16,195 nt of DNA from JANOGU01 sp964499865 (GTDB lineage: Bacteria; Pseudomonadota; Alphaproteobacteria; Rhodobacterales; Rhodobacteraceae). Shown here in pieces: positions 1-6,422 of this stretch; positions within the stretch are counted from its first letter, which is position 1; every line of letters begins with the position of its first letter. Location: positions 1-16,195 of the forward strand of contig CAZCPY010000072.1 in assembly GCA_964499865.1 (NCBI GenBank), in the 5' to 3' direction. Position numbers and translations under genes: made by a program. The notes under the pieces were generated by a model. It saw only the letters and a program-made list of their open reading frames with translations, searched no databases and was not told the origin of the DNA.

Positions 1-49
1 CCCTGCCGTTCCCCCTGCCGTTCCCCCTGCCGTCCCCCCCTGCCGTCAA
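1..49. repeat. 12-bp tandem repeat abutting a stop codon
   Basis: The unit ccctgccgttcc is present in two perfect copies (1-12 and 13-24). A third copy has one change (25-36), and after one extra C a fourth, partial copy (38-49) runs into the last codons of the DUF808 gene, whose stop codon is at 46-48. The array begins at the window edge, so it may be longer. It lies directly downstream of that gene. No function is evident; it looks like a short minisatellite. Confidence 0.8.
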
Positions 50-1020
50 TGCGCGGACGACGTCTTCCCGGTCAGCGCCGCGACGGCGGGCCCGATCACC
101 CGCGTAGCCAAGGGGATCAGCGCCAGCCCCAGCACCAGCCCGAACACCCCGTCCAGCGCGGCCGTCACGAACCACTTGACGAAGCCCTTGGCGACACCGA
201 GCGCCTGTGCCGCGCCGGCCGCGATCTCCTTGATCGTCTCGTAGGGCCAGGCCCAGAGCTGCGTGACATCGAAGCCGTGCAGCACGATCGACCCGCCGAC
301 CCACAGCATCGCCAGCGTGCCGACCGCCGACAGCACCGCCAGCAGCTTCGGCATCCCCGCCACCAGCCCGCGGCCGAAGGCGCGGCCGGCCTGGGTACGG
401 CCGCCCTTGGCCAGGTGCAGGCCGATGTCGTCCATCTTCACGATCAGCCCCACCGCGCCATAGACCAGCACGGTGATGGCGATGCCCACCACCGCCAGCG
501 CCGCAGCCTGGTAGACCAGCGACCCCGGCGGGATCTCGGCCAGTGCGATGGTCATGATCTCGGCCGACAGGATGAAGTCGGTCTTGATCGCGCCCGCGAC
601 CTTGTCTTCCTCCAGATGCCCGGGGTCCCTGGTGTCGAAATCCTCCTCGACCTCGGGGTCGGCATGGGGGGCGATCAGGTGGAAGACCTTCTCGGCGCCC
701 TCGAAGCACAGATAGGCCCCGCCCAGCATCAGCAGCGGCGTGATCGCCGCGGGCAGGAACCAGGACAGGATCAGCAGGCCGGGCAGCAGGATGACCAGCT
801 TGTTCCTGAGCGACCCGCGCGCGATGCGCCAGATGATCGGCAGCTCGCGGTCGGCGGAAAAGCCGGTCACGTATTTCGGCGTCACCGCGGCGTCGTCGAT
901 CACCACGCCCGCCGCCTTGGCCCCTGCCTTGGCCGCGACGCCCGCGATGTCGTCCACCGAGGCCGCCGCCACCTTGGCGATGGCCGCCACGTCGTCCAGA
1001 AGCGCAATCAGCCCGCTCAT
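46..1020 (-). CDS. DUF808 family inner-membrane protein (YedI-like)
   Basis: This 324-residue protein matches the DUF808/YedI family of polytopic inner-membrane proteins, whose biochemical role is not established. The N-terminus has the family pattern MSGLIALLDDVAAIAK, followed by a stretch rich in Ala, Val and Asp (DDIAGVAAKAGAKAAGVVIDDAAVTP) and the motif ELPIIWRIARGS. Hydrophobic segments lie near residues 72-105, 165-195, 220-250 and 280-315. Between them is an acidic loop (EVEEDFDTRDPGHLEEDK) preceding IKTDFILSAEIMTIAL, a typical family block. The start is the ATG at 1018-1020, preceded on the minus strand by a purine-rich ribosome-binding site (ggggaga). It stands alone, with a tandem repeat at its 3' end and a divergent small gene upstream. 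Length and motifs are full, so it appears intact. Family assignment is confident; function is unknown. Confidence 0.9.
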   Translation of the reverse strand: MSGLIALLDDVAAIAKVAAASVDDIAGVAAKAGAKAAGVVIDDAAVTPKYVTGFSADRELPIIWRIARGSLRNKLVILLPGLLILSWFLPAAITPLLMLGGAYLCFEGAEKVFHLIAPHADPEVEEDFDTRDPGHLEEDKVAGAIKTDFILSAEIMTIALAEIPPGSLVYQAAALAVVGIAITVLVYGAVGLIVKMDDIGLHLAKGGRTQAGRAFGRGLVAGMPKLLAVLSAVGTLAMLWVGGSIVLHGFDVTQLWAWPYETIKEIAAGAAQALGVAKGFVKWFVTAALDGVFGLVLGLALIPLATRVIGPAVAALTGKTSSAH

Positions 1021-1080
1021 GCGTGCAATTCTCCCCGCACCATGGCGCGCAGACTAGTGCCCCGCAGCGCCTGCGCCTAG

Positions 1081-1118
1081 CCGGTTTCCCGGGGCCGGTT
1101 TCCCGGGGCCGCTTTCCC
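1081..1118. repeat. 14-bp tandem repeat in a divergent promoter region
   Basis: The unit ccggtttcccgggg occurs twice without mismatch (1081-1094, 1095-1108) and is followed by a degenerate partial copy (1109-1118). It sits between the start of the DUF808 gene (minus) and the 47-codon gene (plus), so it lies in the leader or promoter area of both. Each unit contains the palindrome cccggg. It could be a protein-binding array or simple replication slippage; nothing here decides. Confidence 0.75.
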
Positions 1119-1164
1119 TTCCCCGCGCCGCCGTCTAGGGTCGCGCTGACCGGAGGCGGCGTCC

Positions 1165-1308
1165 ATGACCAATCCCATCGCATTCGTGCTCGGCGCCCTT
1201 CTGGTGGCCGCGGCGGCGGCCGATGTCCTGCTGAACGGCGGCCGGGCGATCATGTTCCTGTTCGGCGAGCTGACCTACGTGGTCGACAAGCTGGTCTTCT
1301 GGCGCTGA
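1165..1308 (+). CDS. Small hydrophobic protein, 47 residues
   Basis: This short frame begins MTNPIAFVLGALLVAAAAAD and ends YVVDKLVFWR. It has one clear hydrophobic helix at residues 5-24, then LLNGGRAIMFLFGELTYVVDKLVFWR, a second amphipathic or membrane-associated segment. A good ribosome-binding site (ggagg) lies 8 bases before the ATG. Similar tiny proteins ending in a Trp-Arg tail are, as I recall, found close to gap in Rhodobacteraceae, but I could not check this. The amino-acid composition is that of a real small membrane protein, not of a random high-GC frame. It is the only plus-strand gene between the DUF808 gene and gap and is separated from gap by about 540 bases, so co-transcription is uncertain. 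Function unknown. Confidence 0.7.
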   Translation: MTNPIAFVLGALLVAAAAADVLLNGGRAIMFLFGELTYVVDKLVFWR

Positions 1309-1315
1309 GCGGCGC

Positions 1316-1716
1316 TCATCCGCCCTGCCCGTCCGGCAACCGCGTCAGGTGCCGCGTGGTGATCGCGTCGCAATCGCCCCAGGCGCGGATCGCGGCAAGC
1401 CCCGCGTTCAGCCGCAACGGGAAGGTCGTCCCCCACCAGCGCCCGCGCGAGATCACCGCCTGCGGCGTCCGCCTGCCCGCCGGTGCGGGCCGCGCCACCA
1501 CCTGCCCCCTTAGCCCCGGCGGCAGGTCGGGCGCCCCGCGGGCAGGCCCGGATTGCCCCCCCGCGGCAGGTCCGCCGCGGCGGGCGCGCCCGGACGCCGC
1601 GCCGCCGCGCCCTGCGGCCTGTCGCCCGGCTGGCTGCGGTAGGTGCCGCCGCAGGTCTGCGCCGCAGCCGATCCGGCCGGGCAGGTCAGCGCCAGGCCCA
1701 AGACATGGTGTTTCAT
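1316..1716 (-). pseudogene. Possible secreted protein split by a frameshift at a G7 tract
   Basis: Two minus-strand frames look like halves of one gene. The upstream half (ATG at 1714-1716) begins MKHHVLGLALTCPAGSAAAQ, a short signal-peptide-like N-terminus with an Ala-X-Ala cleavage site, then TCGGTYRSQPGD; it stops at 1510. The downstream half, open in another frame, ends GRWWGTTFPLRLNAGLAAIR, then AWGDCDAITTRHLTRLP, which has protein-like composition, and stops at 1316-1318. A run of seven G on the coding strand (C at 1556-1562) lies between them; one more G there would join the frames into about 133 residues. Alternatives are a real mutation, an assembly error, or a chance pair of open frames in GC-rich DNA. 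I do not recognise the family. Confidence is low. Confidence 0.35.
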
Positions 1717-1848
1717 CCGCGCCGCCGCGGCGACAAAGCTATGGACATCTGCCGAACCGCGCGCGGAAAGCCCGGTTGATCTTTGGCCGAAACTGGTGTC
1801 GTTAGCGCCAGCGGCCGCGAAGGGGCGGCCCCTGCGGAGGGTTCAGGC
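1717..1848. other. Leader/promoter region of gap
   Basis: These 132 bases precede gap and also the start of the putative minus-strand secreted gene. I see no convincing sigma70-type promoter. A TTGATC (from about 1776) is followed 17 bases later by only a poor -10 match. A purine-rich cggaggg at 1835-1841 is the ribosome-binding site of gap. No riboswitch or strong hairpin is apparent. Confidence 0.4.
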
Positions 1849-2850
1849 ATGACGGTCAAGGTCGCGATCAACGGGTTCGGGCGCATCGGCAGGAACGTCC
1901 TGCGCGCCATCATCGAATCGGGCCGCACCGACATCGAGGTGGTGGCGATCAACGACCTTGGCCCGGTCGAGACCAACGCCCACCTGCTGCGCTACGATTC
2001 GGTGCACGGCAGGTTCCCGGTCACCGTCACCACCGGCCCCGACAGCATCGACGTGGGCCGCGGCCCGATGCGGGTGACCGCGCTCAGGAACCCCGCCGAA
2101 CTGCCCTGGTCGGACGTCGATGTCGTGATGGAATGCACCGGCATCTTCACCTCGAGGGAGAAGTGCCAGGCGCATCTGGAAAACGGCTCCAGGCGCGTGC
2201 TGATCTCGGCACCCGGCGACGGCGCCGACAAGACCATCGTCTACGGCGTGAACCACCGCACGCTGACCCGCGACGACATCGTGGTCTCGAATGCCTCCTG
2301 CACCACCAACTGCCTCGCGCCGGTCGCCCATGTGCTGCACACAGCCATCGGCATCGAAAAGGGGATGATGACCACCATCCACAGCTATACCGGCGACCAG
2401 CCGACGCTGGACACGATGCACAAGGACCTCTACCGCGCCCGCGCCGCGGCGCTGTCGATGATCCCGACCTCGACCGGGGCGGCCAAGGCGGTGGGGCTGG
2501 TGCTGCCGGAGCTCAAGGGCAAGCTCGACGGCTTCGCGATGCGGGTGCCGACGCCGAACGTCTCGGTCGTGGACCTCAAGTTCATCGCGAAGCGCGCGAC
2601 CAGCGTCGAGGAGGTCAACGCCGCGATCAGGACCGCGGCCGACGGGCCGCTGAAGGGGATCCTCGGCTATACCAACGAGAAACTGGTATCGTCGGACTTC
2701 AACCACGACCCGCATTCGTCGGTCTTCCACATCGACCAGACCAAGGTGATGGACGGCACCTTCGTGTCGATCCTGTCGTGGTACGACAACGAATGGGGCT
2801 TCTCGAACCGCATGGCGGATACCGCGGTGGCGATGGGCAAGCTGATCTGA
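1849..2850 (+). CDS. gap: Glyceraldehyde-3-phosphate dehydrogenase, type I
   Basis: Catalyses phosphorylating oxidation of glyceraldehyde 3-phosphate to 1,3-bisphosphoglycerate in cytosolic glycolysis/gluconeogenesis. The 333-residue length is normal. The Rossmann motif INGFGRIGRN is at residues 7-16, and the cofactor-binding turn AINDL is at 34-38. The catalytic block SNASCTTNCLAP has Cys151; the second catalytic residue is His178 in TIHSYTGDQ. The C-terminal block SWYDNEWGFSNRM is complete. At the site where NAD-specific enzymes often have Leu187-Pro188, this protein has Thr189-Met190 (LDTMHKDL), so coenzyme preference is not obvious from that position; the Asp of INDL argues for NAD. The start chosen is the ATG at 1849, with GGAGG 7-10 bases upstream; the longer open frame from 1783 has no family match before this Met. 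A strong terminator follows, so the gene is probably transcribed alone. Confidence 0.97.
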   Translation: MTVKVAINGFGRIGRNVLRAIIESGRTDIEVVAINDLGPVETNAHLLRYDSVHGRFPVTVTTGPDSIDVGRGPMRVTALRNPAELPWSDVDVVMECTGIFTSREKCQAHLENGSRRVLISAPGDGADKTIVYGVNHRTLTRDDIVVSNASCTTNCLAPVAHVLHTAIGIEKGMMTTIHSYTGDQPTLDTMHKDLYRARAAALSMIPTSTGAAKAVGLVLPELKGKLDGFAMRVPTPNVSVVDLKFIAKRATSVEEVNAAIRTAADGPLKGILGYTNEKLVSSDFNHDPHSSVFHIDQTKVMDGTFVSILSWYDNEWGFSNRMADTAVAMGKLI

Positions 2851-2878
2851 GCCTTCCCGGCCACGCCGCAGGCATGTC

Positions 2879-2908
2879 AGGCCGGTCACGAAACGTGACC
2901 GGCCTTTT
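2879..2908 (+). terminator. Intrinsic terminator after gap
   Basis: A perfect 12-bp stem, aggccggtcacg (2879-2890) with cgtgaccggcct (2894-2905), closes an AAA loop and is followed by a short T run (tttt, then gctt). It lies 28 bases after the gap stop codon and only 38 bases before the antiporter start, and so separates the two transcription units. Confidence 0.9.
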
Positions 2909-2946
2909 GCTTTGTCGCGGCGGCGCCGTGGGTTAGCCTGCGGGCC

Positions 2947-5511
2947 ATGGACGTTGCCCTGACCCTTGCCTTCTTCGCCGCGCTGTTCGTGGCCATCGGC
3001 CTGGCCGAGCCCCTGGCGACGCGCCTGCGCCTTCCGGTCAGCGTGCTGCATGCGCTGACCGGGCTCGCGATCGGGCTGACGGCATCCTGGCTGTATTTCA
3101 CGCCGCTGACGGATGCGCTGAACGAACCGGCGCTGGCGATCATCAACCTGCCGATCTCGTCGGAGGTGTTCCTGTCGGTCTTCCTGCCGGTGCTGATCTT
3201 CGAGGCGACGCTGTCGATGAACCTGCGGCGGATGGCGGACGACTGGGTGCCGATCCTGGTGCTGGCGGTGGTGGCGGTGCTGGTGTCGACGCTGGTCGTG
3301 GGCGCGGTGCTGGGGCTCTTGACCCCGGTGACGCTGACCGCCTGCTTCCTGGTCGCCGCGATCATCTCGACCACCGACCCCTCGGCGGTGGTGTCGATCT
3401 TCCGCTCCACCCCCGCGCCGCAGCGGCTGGCGCGGATCGTCGAGGCGGAGAGCCTGCTGAGCGCCGCCGCCGCGATTGCGCTGTTCGCCGTCTTCCTGGC
3501 CGACCTGACCGCCCGGCAGGCCACGCCCGACGTGGCCTCGGCGCTGTGGGATTTCCCCGAGATGATCCTGGGCGGCGCCGGCATCGGCTGGGCGGTGGGG
3601 CGGCTGGCGGTGGCGGGGATGGGCTGGCTGAACCCCTACCCGGCGGGGCAGGTCACGCTGTCGCTGGCGGCGCCCTTCACCGGCTTCCTGATCGCCGACG
3701 ACCTGGCGCAGGTGTCGGGGGTGGTCGCCGTGGTGGCGGCGGGGATGACGGTCAACGTCGGCGCGCCGGGGCGGCTGACACCGCAGGGCCTGACCAACCT
3801 GCGCGAGGCCTGGCGCCTCCTGGCCTACTGGGCGGGCGCGCTGATCTTCGTCTTTGCCGCGGTGCTGATCCCGCGGCTGGTGCCGACGATGGGGCCTGCG
3901 GAATACGCGCTGATCCTGGCCGTGGCGGCGGCCGCGCTGGTCGCCCGCGCGGCGATCCTCTACGGCCTGCTGCCGGTGCTGACGCTGGCGCGCCTGTCGC
4001 CGCGGGTGGACCCGCCCTACCGTGTCGCCATCCTGTGGGGCGGCCTGCGCGGGGCGGTCACGCTGGCGCTGGCACTGGCGGTCACCGAAAGCCCCGGCGT
4101 GCCGCTGGAGGTCAAGCGGCTGGTCGGCACGGTCGCCGTCGGCTTCACGCTGTTCACGCTGCTGTTGCAGGGCCCGACGCTGCGGCCGCTGATCCACCGC
4201 CTGGGGCTGGACCGGCTGTCGCCGCTCGACCGCGCGCTGTCCGAACAGGTGGTCGCCGTCGCGCTGCAATCGGTGCGCGAGACGGTGGCCGAGGCCACGA
4301 AGACCCTGGCGCTGACCCCCGCCACCGTGCGCGACGAGGCCAAGCGCTTCGGCGAAAGGGTGGAGACGGCGGTGGACCGGGCGGATGCGGCCGAGAACAT
4401 CGCCGACAGCGACCGGGTGACGCTGTCGCTGGTGGCGCTGGCGGGGCACGAGCGCGACCTTCTGACCGACGCCTTCCGCGACGACCTGCTGCCGGCACGC
4501 CTGGCCGAACGGCTGCTGGCCGAAGCCGACCGGCTGATCGAGGCCACGCGCACCGACGGGCGCATGGGCTATCGCGCGCAGGCACGGCGGGCGGCGCGGC
4601 CGGGCCGGTTCCTGCGCGTCGCGGTCTGGTTTCACAACCGCCTCGGCCTGTCGCAGCCGCTGGAACGCCAGACCGCCGACCGGTTCGAGGCGCTGGTGGC
4701 GCTGGCGCAGACGATCCGGCTGCTGCACGGCTTCGTCGACCGCCGCATCCTGCGCATCCACGGCCGCCGCGTGGCCGACCTGCTGCACGATCTGCTGGAA
4801 CGCCGCGCCGACGACCTCGGCAAGGAAATCGAGGGCCTGCGCCTGCAGTTCCCGGGCTATGCCGAACGGCTGGAACGCCGCGTGATCCGCCGCGTGGCGC
4901 TGATGCAGGAGGCGCGCGAATACCAGCAGCTGACCGAAGACGGCCTGATCGGCCCGGAGCTGCACGCCGCGCTGATGGCCGACCTTGCGGCGCGGCGGGC
5001 GGCCGGGCTCGACCGCCCCAGGCTGGACCTGGCCTTGCAGAAGTCCGACCTGGTGGCGCGCTTTCCGCTGTTCGCCGAGATGCCCGAGGCCGAGCGCGCC
5101 CGGCTGGCCGCGGGCCTGCGCACGATCTACGCCGAACCGGGCGACCTGCTGATGCGGCAGGACGAAACCCCGCGCGGCGTGTGGTTCATCGCCTCGGGCG
5201 CCGTCGAGATGACCCAGGGCGACCGCGTCACGCGGCTGGGGCGGGGCGAGATCTTCGGCGAACTGGCGCTGCTGCTGGCCCGTCCGCGGCGCGCCAGGGT
5301 CACCGCGATCACGCATTGCACGCTGCTGGCGCTCGACGAGGCGCGGTTCCTGGACCTGGTGCGCGGCCACGACGCGCTCTGCGCCGTGGTGCGCGACCGG
5401 GCCGGGCGGCGCGGCATCACGCTGGACCCGCAGCTTCTGGCCAGCCGCGTGGCGCCCGCCCGCCCGGCCCCGGTCACCTGGCTGATGCGCGCGCTGAGGC
5501 CCGTGCGCTAG
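2947..5511 (+). CDS. CPA1-type Na+/H+ antiporter homologue with C-terminal cyclic-nucleotide-binding domain
   Basis: An 854-residue membrane protein. Residues 1-415 form an Na_H_Exchanger (CPA1/NhaP) domain with about 12 hydrophobic segments. Visible family blocks are LPVLIFEATLSMN (80-92), TTDPSAVVSIF (142-152, Asp144), the conserved Arg near 334 and GGLRGAVTLALALAV (365-379). The usual E-x-ESL-x-ND block of the core helix reads EAESLLSAAAAIALF, with Ser172-Ala173 in place of Asn-Asp. Since that Asp is needed for ion exchange in studied NhaP proteins, activity or specificity may be altered. Residues 420-700 are a long Arg-rich helical cytoplasmic linker. Residues 702-820 are a cNMP-binding domain with GEIFGELALL (767-776) followed by PRRAR. 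The ATG at 2947 has only a weak ribosome-binding site. No partner gene is evident. Fold assignment is strong; transport activity is unproven. Confidence 0.88.
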   Translation: MDVALTLAFFAALFVAIGLAEPLATRLRLPVSVLHALTGLAIGLTASWLYFTPLTDALNEPALAIINLPISSEVFLSVFLPVLIFEATLSMNLRRMADDWVPILVLAVVAVLVSTLVVGAVLGLLTPVTLTACFLVAAIISTTDPSAVVSIFRSTPAPQRLARIVEAESLLSAAAAIALFAVFLADLTARQATPDVASALWDFPEMILGGAGIGWAVGRLAVAGMGWLNPYPAGQVTLSLAAPFTGFLIADDLAQVSGVVAVVAAGMTVNVGAPGRLTPQGLTNLREAWRLLAYWAGALIFVFAAVLIPRLVPTMGPAEYALILAVAAAALVARAAILYGLLPVLTLARLSPRVDPPYRVAILWGGLRGAVTLALALAVTESPGVPLEVKRLVGTVAVGFTLFTLLLQGPTLRPLIHRLGLDRLSPLDRALSEQVVAVALQSVRETVAEATKTLALTPATVRDEAKRFGERVETAVDRADAAENIADSDRVTLSLVALAGHERDLLTDAFRDDLLPARLAERLLAEADRLIEATRTDGRMGYRAQARRAARPGRFLRVAVWFHNRLGLSQPLERQTADRFEALVALAQTIRLLHGFVDRRILRIHGRRVADLLHDLLERRADDLGKEIEGLRLQFPGYAERLERRVIRRVALMQEAREYQQLTEDGLIGPELHAALMADLAARRAAGLDRPRLDLALQKSDLVARFPLFAEMPEAERARLAAGLRTIYAEPGDLLMRQDETPRGVWFIASGAVEMTQGDRVTRLGRGEIFGELALLLARPRRARVTAITHCTLLALDEARFLDLVRGHDALCAVVRDRAGRRGITLDPQLLASRVAPARPAPVTWLMRALRPVR

Positions 5512-5517
5512 GCGCCA

Positions 5518-5565
5518 GCCATGCGCAGGACGCATGGCGTCCGGGCGGCACAATCGGTTGTGCCG
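5518..5565. promoter_or_regulatory. Two consecutive hairpins after the antiporter gene
   Basis: Hairpin 1 is gccatgcg (5518-5525), loop cagga, cgcatggc (5531-5538), a perfect 8-bp stem starting 6 bases after the antiporter stop codon. Hairpin 2 is cggcacaatcggttgtgccg (5546-5565), a perfect 8-bp stem with a TCGG tetraloop. Neither has a T tract. They may terminate or stabilise the antiporter mRNA, or the second may be an operator for the following small gene. The bases from 5566 to 5646 contain no other clear signal apart from the ribosome-binding site. Confidence 0.6.
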
Positions 5566-5646
5566 ACCGCCGCCATGCGCCATCTCGGTGGGGTGGCCTG
5601 TGGTGCACCCGATGTGCAGGGCCGCGACCGACGAAAGGACAACGAC

Positions 5647-5808
5647 ATGAACCGTCTCATCTCGCGCATGAAGCGCCTTGCGGAAGACCTGGCGCGCTAT
5701 CGCAAGACCCGCGACGAAATCGCCCGGATGCCGCTCGACGTGGCTCTCGACCTCGACATCTTCCCCGGCGACGCCGCCCGCATCGCCCGCAAGGCCGTCT
5801 GGGGCTGA
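5647..5808 (+). CDS. Small DUF1127-like protein, 53 residues
   Basis: The frame begins MNRLISRMKRLAEDLARYRK and ends GDAARIARKAVWG. The pattern is a basic amphipathic helix (residues 1-20), then TRDEIARMPLDVALDLDIFPGD and a second short helix. It resembles the small Arg-rich DUF1127 proteins common in Rhodobacterales, in which Y-R-x-T-R-D-E-L is followed by a Leu/Asp-rich turn, but the C-terminal half is atypical, so I call it only DUF1127-like. Some DUF1127 proteins in alphaproteobacteria have been linked to RNA and phosphate or carbon-metabolism regulation; that is family knowledge, not evidence here. The start at 5647 is supported by a purine-rich cgaaaggac about 6 bases upstream. The open frame extends back to 5521, but the upstream part covers the two hairpins and does not look coding. 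Confidence 0.7.
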   Translation: MNRLISRMKRLAEDLARYRKTRDEIARMPLDVALDLDIFPGDAARIARKAVWG

Positions 5809-5850
5809 CCCCGCGGCACGCCCGAAAGGCTGCCGCACGGCAGCGGGGTC
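5807..5850. terminator. Nested hairpin between convergent genes
   Basis: An outer 8-bp inverted repeat, gaccccgc (5807-5814) with gcggggtc (5843-5850), encloses an inner stem gctgccg (5829-5835) with cggcagc (5838-5844); the two structures compete for two bases. The element exactly fills the gap between the stop of the small plus-strand gene and the stop of coaD, so it probably serves as a bidirectional terminator, although there is no T tract on either side. Confidence 0.55.
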
Positions 5851-6360
5851 CTAGCGACCCCCGTTGCCCCCGGATAGCCGCGCCTTCAGCGCCACCGCGA
5901 CCGGCGCGGGCACGAACTTGGTCACATCGCCCCCCAGCCGCGCGATTTCCTTGACCAGCTTGGAGGCGATGGCCTGCCGCTGCGCGTCGGCCATCAGGAA
6001 CACCGTCTCGATCTGGTGGTCGAGCGCGCGGTTCATGCCGACCATCTGGAATTCGTATTCGAAATCCGCCACCGCCCGCAGGCCGCGGATGATGACGCCC
6101 GCGCCCACGTCGCGGGCGCAGTCGATCAGCAGGTTCTCGAACGGATGCACCACGATCTGCCCGCCGGTGCGCGCGGTGATCGCGGCGCACTCCGCCTCGA
6201 CCATCGCCACGCGCTCTTCCAGCCCGAACAGCGGGCCCTTGTCGCGGTTGATGGCGACCCCGATCACCAGCCGGTCGACCAGCGCCATGGCGCGTTCGAT
6301 GATGTCGGTGTGGCCCAGCGTCACGGGGTCGAAGGTTCCGGGGTAAAGTCCGATGCGCAT
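5851..6360 (-). CDS. coaD: Phosphopantetheine adenylyltransferase
   Basis: Transfers AMP from ATP to 4'-phosphopantetheine, giving dephospho-CoA, the penultimate step of coenzyme A synthesis in the cytosol. The 169-residue protein starts MRIGLYPGTFDPVTLGHTDI, with the nucleotidyltransferase T/HxGH signature as TLGH (residues 14-17). It also has IIRGLRAVADFEYEFQM, the phosphopantetheine-site block, and ASKLVKEIARLGGDV near the C-terminus, equivalent to the usual ISSSLVKE ATP-binding block. The start at 6360 fits the family N-terminus and has agagga upstream on the coding strand; the open frame reaches back to 6396, but those residues are not part of the family. The CBS-domain gene upstream on the same strand ends 62 bases before this start, so the two could share a transcript. 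Confidence 0.96.
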   Translation of the reverse strand: MRIGLYPGTFDPVTLGHTDIIERAMALVDRLVIGVAINRDKGPLFGLEERVAMVEAECAAITARTGGQIVVHPFENLLIDCARDVGAGVIIRGLRAVADFEYEFQMVGMNRALDHQIETVFLMADAQRQAIASKLVKEIARLGGDVTKFVPAPVAVALKARLSGGNGGR

Positions 6361-6422
6361 GGGGTTTTCCTCTGGCCAGCGGGGCGCAGGGAACACTGCG
6401 CCCGTGCCCTTCGCAAGGGGCC

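Noticed and set aside
1023..1805. Plus-strand frame of 260 codons before gap
   Set aside because: Composition is Pro/Arg/Ala-rich, it covers the 14-bp repeats, and it contains the better-supported 47-codon gene in another frame.
1843..5838. Very long minus-strand open frame of 1331 codons
   Set aside because: It lies opposite gap, the antiporter gene and the small DUF1127-like gene, whose protein families are clear. Its product is rich in Arg, Gln, His and Asp, typical of an antisense high-GC shadow.
3546..5954. Plus-strand 802-codon frame overlapping the antiporter gene
   Set aside because: It is Gly/Arg/Pro/Ala-rich, shares the strand with the recognised antiporter frame, and has no domain.
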